Of a stretch of DNA of 64,000 bases, positions 30,127-42,790 are shown one piece after another (position 1 is the stretch's first letter; each line of letters begins with the position of its first letter). Origin of the DNA: Forficula auricularia (taxonomy: Eukaryota > Arthropoda > Insecta > Dermaptera > Forficulidae); the NCBI GenBank assembly GCA_024734495.1, contig JALMQS010000089.1:3359445-3423444 (forward strand), in the 5' to 3' direction. The notes beneath the pieces are model-generated. The model was not told where the DNA came from, searched no databases, and saw only the letters and a program-made list of their open reading frames with translations. Position numbers and translations under genes: made by a program.

Positions 30127-31465
30127 GAAGCAGACCCTGGTTCAAGCCGGTTAAGTTGGTCTAGAGATCAAATTTGAGCAGGTCAAATTTGATCTCTTCA
30201 CACTAGTAAACACACATATAGATAAAAATAAAATAGTATTAATAGGCTTTTTTCCCAAAGTCAAAAACAAATTCCATAAGGTATATTGTAATGAGATTTG
30301 AATCTAGAGTTGAATATATGATTATTTATAAAAGTGATTGAATCGTGAGTTAACGCTTATTAGTTGGCATTAGTGGTTTACGCCTTGGTTTGCAATGGTG
30401 CACATGTTAAGATAACCATCTCGCGTTTAACGTTCAATTAATATGTAGAAGACGTTTGTCGATATTGTCGACAGGCGTCACAGGGAACAAACGCCACGAC
30501 ACGAATAATTATCGGATCAAGGGAAATTAAGAAAAACGTGGACGATATCAGATAATCAATCTGTAATACCGACATCGGATTTCATTTGATAATAGGGCGT
30601 GTTTCCATAAATATTTAAATTTCGAAATTGGTGGTAAAAGGGAGAATTAATACCTGCAAATTTTGATGATTTAGAAATTTTTTATCATCGAATGGTTTGA
30701 TCTAGAAAATTAATAATTTGCACAAAGAGGATGTTTATCGAGGTTTTCAAATATATATGGTAATAATAATCTCATAGCCCGAAGCCTAGTGCAAAAGTAC
30801 CCGACTTTTGGAACACTGATGATTTCAATTGGTTAGGTATCTATCTCGTTGTGGCCCAAAAATTAAGTAATGTTGTTAAAAAATTGTTTCTTTTTTAACT
30901 CATTAAATCTTTTCGGTAGCAAAAACTGGTGTTATGTCATGTAATTGGATTGTATTATAATATATTATTAAATGATTTTATTAAAAAAGTTAGGTTCTAT
31001 TAAATGTTAACAATATATAATTATTGCATTTGTATGGGTCGTTGAAAAACAACTAAAAAAAGACAAGGTTTTTACTGGTTATTTTTAAAATGGTTATTTT
31101 CAGGGTTTCATTGAAAAAGTAAAACGGTACCCTTTAATCCCGCTATAATATCTGTTTATCTGTCTGTCATAGCTTTGTTACTGGTAAAATAAAAAAGATA
31201 CAAACTTCGTAAAAAAAATCGTATTAAAATGTTAATCAAGTAGTTATTTTGAGGAGGGCCAAAAATTTTTTGTGGGGTCCATAATAAAAAAAAATTTTTT
31301 TATCATGGTATGTGAGGGATACCTGTAAAGTTTAAGTTGAATAGGCTTGATTTTTTTTCACTTTTTTGCTTTAAAATTACGAGAGCCGTAAAGTGACCAT
31401 TTTGGGGGCATTTGTGCTAGTTCTCTTTCACTCAAGAACTAACTATCCAGGTATATACATATATG
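30127..31465. other. AT-rich DNA with a GC-richer patch
   Basis: 30400-30620 is less AT-rich ('tattgtcgacaggcgtcaca', 'gataccgacatcgg'-like text) and apparently unique. 31080-31180 contains 'gtaaaacggtacccttta' and 'ctgtttatctgtctgtc', typical of an old interspersed repeat. No exon is supported. Confidence 0.3.
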
Positions 31466-31548
31466 TTTATATGAAACAAGCATAGGACAACCTCAGTGAA
31501 ATTTCTTCTATGATTCTTCAACTCTGCTACTCTTGGCAAACTAAATCT
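31466..31548 (-). repeat. Hairpin repeat family C, copy
   Basis: The minus strand reads 'gagtagcagagttgaagaat' to 'ggttgtcctatgcttgtttc'. The closing arm has CTATGCT instead of CTCTGCT, so the stem has one mismatch. Confidence 0.5.
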
Positions 31549-31737
31549 TTTTAATCAAACATTGTAGCGACGAGCCCCGTTTTGATTTTGAAGGGAATCC
31601 CAAAAAATCATCCTTTGAAATAATATTTCCCAACGTTTCAGGCATTTTTTGGCTGATGGCTAGAAAGGCCAAAAAAGAAAAAATTTAAGTAGTTTATATT
31701 TTCAAAATAAAAATATTACAAATAATATTCGTACATT

Positions 31738-32778
31738 ATGTGTAATTTTTTTCAAAACACAGTTCCTCAGGGCTCAGTCATCACTCCCACGCTCTTTATT
31801 ATCTATATTAATGACCTATTAAATCTGCCCTCCAATAGAATACATTGTTACGCTGACGATAGCACCCTCCACAACGCTCAATTCTTACTAGACAATCGCG
31901 CAAACATAGCCTCCTCAATAAATTCAGATTTAAGCATGCTTAAAAAATGGGGATCTCACAATTTGGTAAACTTTAATGCTAGCAAAACACAATGCTGCCT
32001 AATTTCTAGGCGCGCAGATAGGAACCTTCCGGACATTTCCTTTGATTCGAGCTCATTGGAATTCCGTAATAAAATATCAATGTTAGGTGTCACCTTAGGT
32101 TCTGACCTCTCTTGGAATGACCATATTATCTCAGTAGCAAAAGCTGCAGCATGTAAGCTTGGCTTTCTTTTTCCGAACCAAACGATTTTTCACCCCCACT
32201 CAACTCCTTATATTATACAAGGCTCAAATTCGCCCCTGTCTTGAATATTGCTCGCATTTGTGGAGAGGAGCCTCCAAGTATTCTCTTAATACCTTAGATG
32301 CAATTCAGAGGCGAGCTATCAGACTGATAGGCGATCCTACATTAACTGACACTCTCGACTCCCTAGCCCATCGTAGATCTGTCTCCGCCCTTTCCCTTTT
32401 TTATAGATATTACCATGGCTTTTGTTCTGACGAAATAAAATCGATAATCCCACCAAAGGCTTCATTTGCGCGAAATACACGATTTTCTAAAATTCAACAC
32501 CCCTACGCGCTTAAACTAGATACTAATCGAACAAACGCATTCGCCAATTCATTTATCCCTATGACATCTAGAGACTGAACTCTCTTCCCCGACCGTCTTT
32601 CCAGCTACTTATAACCTTCAATCTTTCAAGACCAGCATCCACAGATACCTTCGACTGCTACCCAATCCCTAAATCTCCCCTTATCTTCACGTTACAAGGG
32701 TCCACCACGGACTTCAGAGGTTGTACCTTCTTGGTGCAACTTCTTCTTGTATCAATATCATTATAAAAAAAAAAAAAA
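31738..32778 (+). mobile_element. 5'-truncated Jockey-like LINE, dead copy
   Basis: A LINE fragment covering the C-terminal half of reverse transcriptase. It opens with the TVPQGSVITPTLF motif, followed by the catalytic YADDS box, the thumb region (MLGVTLGSDLSWNDHI) and the RPCLEYCSHLW block. The frame shifts at about 32160, a TGA at 32576-32578 replaces the Trp expected before NSLP, and a second shift precedes the terminal SFKTSIHRYLRLLPNP and TAA (32670-32672). A 14-A tail (32765-32778) ends it. The order YADD, thumb, terminal LP box fits Jockey/R1-group elements. No target duplication was found. Inactive. Confidence 0.85.
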
Positions 32779-33372
32779 CAATCAATGATTATTTTAAAGA
32801 AAAACATTAAAAGGGCTGCATTTTCAAGACTAGCACTTACTGAGAGAATATACCGCACGGCCATGTTTAAATTCTATCATTCAGCCTGTCGAGTAATGTC
32901 ACCATAAATAAATGCTATTGAATGGAATAAAAAAAGTCATGAATGAATTAATCTAATTGAGAATGATAATCTTTTTTTTTTTGTTAGAGCCGATGAGTGG
33001 ATAGATAATTGACAAATAACTCCGGGCAATGTCAACATTTCGAGTGGGCTGGGCTGTTTCTGTTTACTTTGAGACGTCACATAAACAAACAAACACTTTT
33101 CGGATGATCCTTAGTAGCGAAGAGGAAGCAAAGAGCCGCTAAAAGGTAAAACAAACAACAAACTCAACGCTTTGATATTCTTAATAAGCCCCATTCAAAA
33201 TTTGTTTGTTTATACTTGGAATGGTTTATTTCTCTCTCTGTCTCTCAAACAATTTATTCGAGTTTTTTACAAACATGTCCTCTCAACAAAATTATTATTA
33301 GATAGATTAATTGAATTACGCCTTAAGTCAAGGGATACATACTTCCGAACATCCGATATTTATAAAAACTAC
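32779..33372. other. Unique AT-rich spacer
   Basis: No exon is supported. A second block resembling 33185-33240 ('caaaatttgtttgtttatac') occurs near 36305, so part of this is repeated. Confidence 0.3.
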
Positions 33373-34072
33373 TAGCTGACGCCCGGGCCTTCGCCCCCGG
33401 CGTCACCTAGCCCCTGGCGGGGAGCGTCTCGTTTTATGGTTAAAATTTATATAGATAATAGCTGACCTGACCACGCGTTGCTGTGACTAACTCTTATGCT
33501 TCACGTCTAAACCACTGGACGTATCGAAACTATATTCGCAACATATGTCCGTTTGGTGCTCCGATTGGTATATCTAAATTGTGCACGGGCTACAGCTAGT
33601 ATATTAAAAAAAATGATAAATGATTATATATTGCTTACCTGTCAAAATTGATTTGATCAAAAATTTAAATATATTTAAAAAATAATAATAGTTTTGAAAA
33701 TAAATTGAAAATGCAAATAATTATAGAATAGGTATTAAAACAGTAAATGAATTATATATTACTTGTCAAAATTGTTCCCTTAACCAAAAATAATATTGAC
33801 AGTTGAAAGATTTCCAAAAAGCTATTATCGGCCATCTTGTTTGTTTGTTTTTACCCCCAGAGAGGCGCTGGCGTTGTTTCCTAGAAAAATATTTTTTTTA
33901 CATGCCACAGACTATATACCCTACACATATCTATAAAAACACTATATATAAAAAAACTCGTGTATTTGAATGGAATGTTGTGTGAAAATTTCAAAGAAAT
34001 CGGTGAAGAACTTTCGGAGGTCCTTCAACGTATCACTTAAGCGTAACAGTACATTTGTATTTATATAGATTG
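33373..34072 (+). mobile_element. Interspersed repeat family E, copy 2
   Basis: Plus orientation: 'ctagctgacgcccgggcctt' start, 'tagcccctggcggggagcg', 'cactggacgtatcgaaac', then after an AT-rich interruption (33600-33780) 'aagctattatcggccatctt' and an end 'atttatatagattgac'. An end in TATATAGATT after 'actttcggaggtccttcaac' is typical of 3' tails of some RTE-type retroelements. The superfamily remains a guess. Confidence 0.6.
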
Positions 34073-34180
34073 ACAATAAAGATTTTTTTTATAATGATAC
34101 TGATAAAAGAAGAAGTTTCACCAAAAAGGAAAAACCTCTATAATTCGCGGAGGACCCTTGTATCTTAAGAGATTTAGGGG

Positions 34181-34256
34181 TTGGATCGGAGGTATTCGTG
34201 GATCCATGTCTTAAAATATTGAGGTATTCGTGGATCCATGTCTTAAAATATTGAAG
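34181..34256 (+). repeat. Two-copy tandem repeat (about 40 bp)
   Basis: 'aggtattcgtggatccatgt' followed by 'cttaaaatattg' occurs twice back to back. A fragment of the CAAGTGCGAGTCGG repeat ('gcaagtgtgagtcggg') lies just downstream at 34308. Confidence 0.7.
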
Positions 34257-34447
34257 GTTATATTATTATGTTGCTTTTGAAAAGAATTGAATATTACAAA
34301 AAAATCAGCAAGTGTGAGTCGGGCGGAAATTCAGTAATTAATATTGTACATTTAATTGATGATGATTAACAAATTCTTGATTAAGTTTAATTTCAAAAGA
34401 TATTTTTAACATACTCTAGGTAAATACAGAATTATTTTTTATAATTA

Positions 34448-34861
34448 CAGTGAAATCCCGAAATCAGAAATCCCGGGAAATCCGAACGCGAAAAAGAGAA
34501 ACTTATTTATTTAGTCATAAAACTATTATGTATATATTCTACATTATACCTAACCTTATTTTACATAATTAGTTGAAAAATTAACAAAGCAGTACAGTTA
34601 GCATACCTAACAAAGTGTAAATGTGTCTACGTACTTATGTCATCCAGGATTGAAAAACGGTAAAAGTTGGTTATTGAAATTCTTTAGGTTAATCACTTTG
34701 CAAAAACAATGAAATAATAATAGAAACACACAAAATATCACTTAATCTTTCACTTGATATCAGTTATCTTCAATTGTCGAAGCTGCTTTCGGCTAATCCG
34801 AACAAATTGAAATCCGAACAGGCTACAGCCCCAATTAGTTCGGCTTTGAGGGGTTTCTCTG
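34448..34861. mobile_element. pogo-like MITE with TA duplication, family 2
   Basis: Begins CAGTGAAATCCCGAAATC and ends GAGGGGTTTCTCTG, flanked by TA at 34446-34447 and 34862-34863. Inner words 'ggaaatccgaacgcg' and 'aatccgaacaaattgaaatc' repeat a 'nATCCGAA' theme. Non-autonomous. Confidence 0.6.
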
Positions 34862-35252
34862 TATTATTATTATTTAAGTATTTTTTCATTTATTAGGAAT
34901 TATATTTTAAGCAAAGGGACATCTAATTTTTTTTATAAAAACTATAGACAACAAAGAACCTGTTTTTTTTTCGAAAATAGTGAATTTTTCAAAAAAATCA
35001 GCAGGACAATTGCGAGAATTCAGAAATTAATACATTTAATTGATGGTGATTAACATTTGATTAAGTTTATTATCAAAAGATATTTTTAACGTGCTACTAA
35101 GTAAAATACTGAATTAATATTATAATTATTATTATTTAATATTATTTTTTTTAATACTGCCCTTTAATGGAATCGAAACATAGTTATAACTAAACATGCA
35201 TACTGAGACTTAAAAATGTTTTCAATTTTTCCTAAAATTTTTTGGCTTAAAT

Positions 35253-36137
35253 CACTGCTTCTTAAACTACGGTTCGAGGCCACATTTTGGGTCGAGTAAC
35301 TGAATTTTGGGGTAGCTAAACATAGGGCAACAATGACAATGAAAAAGTATAATGCGCAGGGACCAAATATTAATTCAAAAAATTAAAGTATAGTTTATTC
35401 GAGGTATACATGTCAGTGAATTTCCAATAATTTGTGAAAGGCCATTTTGAATTGGATATTTATTTATCGAAGCGACCTTCTCAGCATTGGCCATTCATTA
35501 AAAAATCAAAATATAGATCAAATTTGAAAAATGTTGAATTCATCTGATTAATATTTAAATTTGGTAAATGTATTTATGTAATTATATTTAATGATAAAAT
35601 TTTCTTAATAAGTAATATGTTTACTAAAGATTTGTTTCTAAATAAATTTATTTAGGATTTGCTAGTAAAAATGATGGTTTTTACCATATACATGGGCGTC
35701 CGGAGAGAGGGCTAAGAGGGGATCGAATAAAAATTATATAACAACCCTGACTTCCGGCCCAGCCTCAGTACCATATACTATGTTTAATTTACAGTATGTG
35801 TTTCTTGTATTTAAGCACTAGTATGTTAGTAGTATATTTATTCTACTTGTGAAAAAAATATTCGAAAATTAAATATTATATTTGAATAAAAATTTAATAA
35901 TATAATTATTTGTTCCATCCCCCCTGAAAGTTTTCTGCTGTCTATATATAGGTCAGGGGTGTCAGCAGAAAAATTTTCAGGGGGGGGGGTGCAAACCTTG
36001 GAGATAAATAATTACATTATTAAATTTTTATTCAAATATAATATTTAATTTTTTGAGTATTTTTTTCATTACATAGGATCGTGGAAAATTTATTAGTCAA
36101 AATGGGGTCGCTAATGAAAAAAGTTTAAGAAGTGCTG
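35253..36137. mobile_element. hAT-like element with nested foldback
   Basis: Ends CACTGCTTCTTAAACTACGG and AGTTTAAGAAGTGCTG, with flanks 'gcttaaat' (35245-35252) and 'acttaaat' (36138-36145), an 8 bp duplication with one change. 'cattttgggtcg' and 'aaaatggggtcgct' are matching subterminal words. A foldback (35842-36068) with G and C runs is inserted within it. Confidence 0.65.
35842..36068. repeat. Foldback, about 100 bp arms
   Basis: 'gaaaattaaatattatattt' to 'ccctgaaagttttctgctg' is mirrored by 'cagcagaaaaattttcaggg' to 'aaatataatatttaatttt' around a 20 bp centre. Confidence 0.65.
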
Positions 36138-36881
36138 ACTTAAATTATCTATGTATATTCAGCAGCGTATGAGGCCTTTAGCCAGGGGAAACCTGATCTG
36201 TGCAGATAGCTAATCAAAATGTCTTCGAGCTTTCACGCAAGTTTTCGGGTCTTCTCGGCTGTGTAATAACATGGTCTTAAGCGCTGCATATATAGTATGG
36301 ATTATTCAAAATTTATTTGTTTATACTTGAGAAAGTTTATTTCTCTCTCTCTCTATTCCAAATTATTTATTCATTAATTTTTTTCATATATTTAATCCCT
36401 TGCAGTTCCTCTTCTCAACAAAATGAATGATTATTATTAGATGGATTAATGGAATTACGAAGCAAAATAGATATGTCAAAAAATAGCATGACAAGCAATA
36501 AAGTAATGTTTTATTGGACAGGTGAAATAGATGGACGGACGATTGTGTTTGTGTTTGGAATGGCAGTCGTTTTTCTGCCATTTGACGATTTATTGCATCA
36601 AATCAACTTTTCTGTTTTCTTCTCATATATATTATAGAATGAAAAGAGATAAAATCCCTCTCATCATTAATTGGTCTAAGAAAAATAAATTAATTAGAAT
36701 GATGGAAAAAGTAATTGAAAATTGAGATTCTAAAACGCATTATGTACATTGGCGTAGTTAGAGAGTGTTCCTAGGAGGGGGGGGCAGCCAGCCTGATGAT
36801 TAACCACCACAAGGTTTGAATTTCGGTAATCCGATTAGAGATGAACTAATCTTTTAGTAGAATTAACAAATTTTAAAATTT
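36138..36881. other. No gene seen
   Basis: A CT microsatellite lies at 36340-36358. Overlapping 62-65-codon frames on both strands at 36384-36725 lack any recognisable domain. 'ggcgtagttagagagtgttc' followed by G8 at 36752-36784 looks like an old repeat end. Confidence 0.3.
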
Positions 36882-37310
36882 TACTAGATGAAGGAGGAAA
36901 GATGGAATCACTGGGTTCAATAAAACACCTTTAATAAGACGTTCGGCCTGAATTTTATTTGCCATCTTCAGTCAATTAGGAGTTATACACAAAATGCGGT
37001 ACACATATGTGAACGAACCAAGCCTTGTCAAAAATAAAAAAATTTAACTTAATGTAAATTTATAACGTGCCTGGACCTTCAGTCATTCGGAAACTTTTGG
37101 GTCCAGTCACATTATAAATTTACATGAAGCTTAAAAAATTTTATTTTTTGACAAGGCTTGGTTCGATCACATATGTGTACCGCATTTTGTGTATAACTCC
37201 TAATTGACTGAAGATGGCCAAATAAAATTCAGGCCGAAACGTCTTATTAAAGGTGTTTTATTGAACCCAGTGATTCCATCTTTGGCTGATACCTCCTCCT
37301 TCATCTAGTA
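36882..37310. mobile_element. Penelope-like foldback element
   Basis: The arms run from 'actagatgaaggagg' to a centre near 37080 and back to 'cctccttcatctagta'. They share 'gatggaatcactgggttcaa', 'aaaatgcggtacacatatgt' and 'aaccaagccttgtcaaaaa' in inverse. The right arm carries motif 6. The left arm carries its inverse with one A lost from GAAACGUC (near 36951). Confidence 0.7.
37203..37248 (+). ncRNA. Hammerhead-like ribozyme motif 6
   Basis: Core CUGAAGA (37208-37214), extra U 37215, stem II GGCC/GGCC (37216-37219, 37232-37235), GAA (37236-37238), ACGU (37239-37242), C37243. Stem I is weak here: UUGA against UUAU gives about three pairs including a wobble. Confidence 0.45.
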
Positions 37311-37639
37311 CAGTTTCATCACAGCCACGAACTCTAACAAAATTTAAAAATTGACCAAATAATTTAATGAAAAATACATAAATATGATGCTTAGTAATAA
37401 TGGAGTTTCGATTTTTCTAGGAGATACAATGAGTTTTGTATGAAGGCACTTCCCCCTAACTAAGTAAACTATTGGTTATCTGCAAGACCCATATAGAAGA
37501 AAAATAAGGAAAAATATAGACTATTGATATCAAAAATAAAAATATTGTAATTAATAACAATTTATTCACACATGATAGCAAAAACCTAAGTTTCGTATTG
37601 TATATGAACAGTTTTAAAATTGTAATTACATAAAGATAA

Positions 37640-37800
37640 AAGTAAATAAATATTAAATGAAATATTCATTTACTATGAGTTAAGATTCCTATGTCACTTG
37701 TTTTGTTTGGAAAGTGCAGAATTATAATCAGTTATAATAACCTAGAAATCTTAACTCATAGTAAATGAATATTTCATATAATATTTATTATATTAAAGAT
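37640..37800. repeat. Inverted repeat with GGTGAAACAT-type end
   Basis: 'gaaatattcatttactatga' and its inverse 'tcatagtaaatgaatatttc' enclose 'cactatgtcacttg'-like text. The right flank 'gatgtttcaccttgcaccaa' is the terminal block shared with 48175, 50575, 57870, 60165 and 62315. Confidence 0.6.
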
Positions 37801-37809
37801 GTTTCACCT

Positions 37810-38431
37810 TGCACCAACTCCACAATCCCTATTAATTATGTAATTACATTACAAGTTGTCTCTGCGAGAATCTCGTGAACTGATTCTCCTGGTTCAATGG
37901 AATTTTTTAGCAACTGAAGTTAGTTGTCAAATATTTAGTGGCCCAATATAAAAATCTGTAATTTGTTATTAAAGAAATATATTAATATCTAAGTTTGGTT
38001 TTAAAGACAGTTGTCGACTTTCGTCGCCCGAACAATGATTTACTCTTGAAAATTTTAATTAAATTTTAATAAATTTTAATCCTCTCTAGCTACTAAATAG
38101 TCATCGGAGCTAAAGATGATGAACTTTCTGTTAGGAAATTAAAATATCAAAATGTTTCTTCATTAGAGTTTTTTAATATGTAGAAATATCTAAGGCACTA
38201 GAGCCTTTTTATCTAACTTTCCTCATAAATTTCACCAATACTGCCTAACCCTTTGAGGTACACAAATTTATATAATGAACTTTAGTAAAGAAGATTTAAT
38301 TTCCAACAGAAAAGTTAATATGAATGAAATGTCCAAGATCAATAGTTTACGAGTTAAAAGATATTCTAATATTATAGAGTGAATGGACTTGAATCAATAA
38401 CAAATAATCGGTCTCTGATGGGGCCATATCC
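37810..38431. other. AT-rich DNA, no gene seen
   Basis: Nothing recognisable apart from A/T-rich unique sequence. Confidence 0.3.
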
Positions 38432-40071
38432 TCTCGATATAACAGACCAAAAGTATTATAGTTAGAAATTATAGATAAAAATTGACCTTATTTTATCGAT
38501 TTAATCTATCTTGATGTTCATAGTAACTTTTAATATAAGAAAATAGCATTTTGACTAAGAATTTTGTAGTTTAAAAGAAATTTTATGAAAAGATTCAATT
38601 TCTTCTCTCCGAGAGAGAATCAACTTGAAATGACAAAGAGATTTATTTTTTTCTCAATAGATATTTATTCAAATTTATTGAAATTTTATATTTGTGTGTT
38701 ATTTATTTCTATCTTTTATATCAAATCATTTTTATTAGGATATTTCCATTTTAAAGGGTAGTTTATTTGAAGTCTAATTTGTAAAAACGCTGATAACTAA
38801 TTTTAAATAATTTTTTAAAAATATGAAATTAATTGATATTATAAAACAATTAATTCTTTATGATTTACTACAATTTTGAACGAAATCGGTTCAGTACTTT
38901 TTGAGAAAATGGTCAAAAACCATCTGAACCGTCTAAAAAACGATGTTTTTTGAAAGCACGAGATGCCTTTGAAAAAAAAAAGTTAAAAAGTCATATGAAA
39001 CGAAACATTGACTTGTGACATGGAGGTGAATTTTAAAATGTTTCTAAAACGGCCTTTCATAGACGGTTTTCGGGGTTTTTGACAATTTTCTCAAAAAGTA
39101 CTGGATCGATTTTGTTCAAAATTGAATCTAATTATTAATAATTAATTGTTTTATAATATTTATTGATTTGATAATTTTAAAAATTATTTAAAATTAGTTA
39201 TCAGCGATTTTACAAATTAGGCTTGAAATAAACTACCCTTTAAAATGCAAATATCCTAATAAAAATGATTTGATATAAAAGATAAAAGTAAAATAACACA
39301 CAGATATAAATTTTCAATAGATTTGAATAAATTTCTATTGAGAAAAAAATAAATCTTCTAGTTGATTTGCTCCAGGAGAGAAGAAATTGAATCTTTCCAT
39401 AAAATTTATTTTAAACTACAAAATTCTTAATCAAAATACTATTTTCTTATATTAAAAAGTTACTATGAACCTCAAGATAGATTAAATCGATAAAATAAGA
39501 TCGATTTCTATCTCATTTATAATTATTTGGTCTGTTATATCAATAGGCGTGGTCGCAAGTCACCCGGCATCAACGAGTCATTTGTTACGGGTTTCTAGCT
39601 TTTTACCATTTTCTCAAAAAGTACTTAATCGATTTCGTTCAAAATTGAATTAAATTATTAATAATTAATTGTTTTATAATATTTATTTATTTTATATTTT
39701 TAAAATATGTATTTTCAACGTATTTATTAGCGTTTTTCAAATTGGACTTCAAACAAACTAGCCTTTAAAATGCAAATTTCCTAATAATAATTATTTGATA
39801 TAAATTATAAATGCAAATAACACACAGATATATAATTTCAATATTTGTAATTTTATTTGTAATGAGAAAAAATAAAACTATTTCTAGTTGATTCGCTCCC
39901 GGTGAGAAGAAAATGAATCTTTTCATACAATTTATTTTAAACTACAAAATCTTTCATTAAAATTCTATTTTCTTATATTATAGACATACTGTGAACCTTA
40001 GATAGATGAGATTGATAAAAATAATATCACTTTCTTTTTTATTTATTATTATTTTGGTTTGTTTTATCGCA
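38432..40071. repeat. Three copies of an approximately 480 bp unit, first inverted
   Basis: Copy 1 (38432-38920) is inverted relative to copies 2 (39072-39546) and 3 (39590-40071). Shared words are 'tttctcaaaaagtac', 'attattaataattaattgtt', 'ctaataaaaatgatttgata' and 'ttaaactacaaaat'. The 150 bp between copies 1 and 2 is unique. Each copy contains the phrase 'ttttgagaaaatgg' or its inverse at one end. No coding; it resembles a dispersed satellite unit or a composite foldback. Confidence 0.75.
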
Positions 40072-40236
40072 ACGTTGGTTGGGACGTCTCTTGACAATAA
40101 GGACACATTATTTATTATGGATTCATTAATCAAGTCCACTCTACACTATTGAAATATCTTTTAACATATTGAAATCTAATACATTTAAGTATACGATTAT
40201 ATAATATAATAAATAAATAAATAAATATAGTATATA

Positions 40237-40890
40237 AATAAAGCCTGTCAAGTGCAATTCAGACTCGCAATCCATGGGTGTATACTTTTCAAAATACGCT
40301 CTTATTTGTCATTGGAAGTATTTGTAGAATTTTTCATTGGTTTGTAAATCACGTTAGGTACAAAAATCGTAAAAATTTGATACTGTAAGCTGTGATGCCC
40401 TTAATTAAAATTTAAAAATAATCCATCTTACTTAATAAAATCTCTGCATAGATACCTCACACACCATGATTAATAAAAAAATTAACTTGTTTTCTCTTGT
40501 TAAGAAATTATTTTTCATCTCACAGTCAAAATTTTTAGTGGTAAATTTCTCTTTATATATAATATATGACTGTTTTTATCAAGAAAATTTTTACCCCCAC
40601 TAATATCATAGAGAAATTCACCACTCAAAATTTTGACTGTGATAAAAAATGTTATTTTCAATTCCAAAAAAAATTTGACTGTCTAAAATAATCATTCGAA
40701 TCAAATTATATTAAAAAATATTTGATTTGGGGAAAAATTAATATCTACATACCAATACATAACTTCTAAGTTTCAAGTTTGTGTCTTTATTCAATTTTAG
40801 AGCTACAATGCATTGAAAGACGGACAGAAAAACACATTTTTTCGAAAACATTATGGTTCCGTTTTAGTTTTTAACGTAACTTAAAAACAT
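40237..40890. mobile_element. Degraded repeat of the CAAGTGCGAGTCGG family with inserted hairpin
   Basis: The start 'gcctgtcaagtgcaattcag' and end 'gagctacaatgcattgaaag' match 13180-13812. Between them 'cacagtcaaaatttttagtg' (40521) is mirrored by 'cactcaaaattttgactgtg' (40622), a foldback inserted or formed within. Confidence 0.45.
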
Positions 40891-41234
40891 CGCATGCTGA
40901 CAGTTTCGAATCTAATAAAAATAATATATTATAAGAATTAATATGTCTTTATTTAAACCTAATCGAAGATAGAATCATTTTGCAAAGCTTGGATATAAAA
41001 ATAAACTCTACATCTAGAAACCAAAAAGCATAGTCATCAAAATAAAATTGATGAGCTACACAATTTATTTTTTAATTATTATATTATCTTTACGACTGTC
41101 CATTATTACCACAATCGCACAGTGACATTGACATGAGATAATCTTTAAATAGGGAATTTCCTTATATTTGACCTCATATATGTAATATAACATTATAATA
41201 AATAATATAGAAAAAGATGCGGCTATCTCATGAA
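40891..41234. other. AT-rich DNA, no gene seen
   Basis: Nothing recognisable. Confidence 0.3.
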
Positions 41235-42475
41235 TTTACCATACACCTGACCCCCCCCCCCTATCAATTTATGAAGCTGATTTTTATATTGATAGTTCCC
41301 GAGGTCATTAACTGTCCAATATTTGATTCAAGCTGAACAGAGGATTCCAATTTTTAACCCTTCCGCCCTAATTTTTAGTCTGATTCCAACCAAAATCTAA
41401 TCGACTCATAATCTTAATATAAAATATCTAAATATAAAATTTCGTTCTAATACATTCATTGGTTTTTGAGCTACAGAATAACACACACAACTAACCCTCT
41501 AACATACATTTTGACAAATAGGTCTTAAAATATAAATTTGTCTATGTTAATTATATAACATTTTATTAACCGGCTTCAAAAAAGGAGGAGGTTCTCTATT
41601 CGATTGAATTTTTTTTTTTTTTTTTTTTTTTTTTGTGCCTATGTTACCTCATATCTCCGCCAATTGTCAACCGATTTTTGAAAATTTTTTTGCATTGGGT
41701 CCAGTCTAGCTTCCAATTGGTCCCATTTTTTTTTCGATTTTTTTTCATAGGTATTAGACCTTTTTTATTAGGTTTGTTTAGGTTTGTTTAGACCTAACCT
41801 CTTTGTTTATGAACCGATTTCGATGGTTCTTTTTTTATCCGAAAGGGGGTGTCTTAGGGATGGTGTCATATTAATTTGGTCAAGTTCTGATGATATAATC
41901 ACTATTAATAACATCACTAAAAGAGAAAAATAAAAATTTTTAAGAAAAAAATAAAAACCGACTTCAAAAAATTAAGTGCAACAAATATAAAAATACACTA
42001 AAAGGTATAAAATAATTATTATCTTATTTAGTTACAACTAAACGACGAAATATTAACACGAAATTACTTTTTGAAGTTGGTGCCAAACATATACCTTTTT
42101 ATGAATCGCACTCGACGGATCTTACTTAGTACGTTTGGCGGGTACGCTCGCTTATAGGTATAGTTTGTTTGGCACCGACTTTAAAAAGTAATTTCGTGTT
42201 AATATTTCGTCGTTTAGTTGTAACCAAATAAGATAATAATATTTTTTATACCTTTTAGTGTATTTTTATATTTGTTGCACTTACTTTTTTGAAGTCGGTT
42301 TTTATTTTTTCTTAAAAAATTTTTTTGCACACAGTAATGTCATGAATTCGCTAAATTATTATTATTATTATTTTTTATCAAACTAGTTTTAACCGTTTTT
42401 TAGATATTTCGAAAATACGAAGCAAAATGCACGATTACAATCTTCACTATAGCCTGTATAGTAAAGTAAATATAA
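41235..42475. mobile_element. Family A copy split by another foldback
   Basis: Left part 41235-41570 ('aatttaccatacacctgacc', C11 tract, 'ccaaaatctaatcgactcat') and right part 42370-42475 ('aactagttttaaccgttttt', 'tgtatagtaaagtaa') are the two ends of family A. They are separated by an unrelated insertion at 41574-42330. Confidence 0.55.
41574..42330. mobile_element. Nested 'ACCGACTTCAAAAA' element with foldback core
   Basis: It begins 'ttaaccggcttcaaaaaagg', has a 28-T tract at about 41608-41634 and a foldback (41952-42088 with 42167-42306). The arm ends 'aaaaccgacttcaaaaaa' and 'ttttttgaagtcggttttt' are inverse, and the inner ends 'tggtgccaaac' and 'gtttggcacc' match. This terminal motif is widespread in animal genomes; no protein is encoded here. 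Confidence 0.65.
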
Positions 42476-42639
42476 ATGAACAAAATCTGAATTTTGTTTA
42501 GTAAAAAATATGATAACTTTTGGTTTCACCAATCCACTTCTTGATAGCCATTTAACTCAGCATATAATAAATAAGCTTTTCATAGATGCCTGTAACGCCT
42601 GTAAATTCAGTTACGCGACCCATAGTATTTGAGATATTT

Positions 42640-42790
42640 ATATATACATTCGACTTTCGATAATTCGAAATCCAAGGGAGTACAAGAAAAATTCGAATTA
42701 TCGAGACTTCGAATTATCAAGAAGTTTGAATTATCAAAGAAAAAATATTCGAATTATTAAGAGCTTTTATTATATTTTTAAAAATATGGT
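42640..42790. mobile_element. pogo/Tigger-like fragment
   Basis: Repeated 'ttcgaattatc' words ('gactttcgataattcgaaat', 'aattcgaattatcgagactt') resemble ends of pogo-group elements. No paired end found. Confidence 0.35.
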
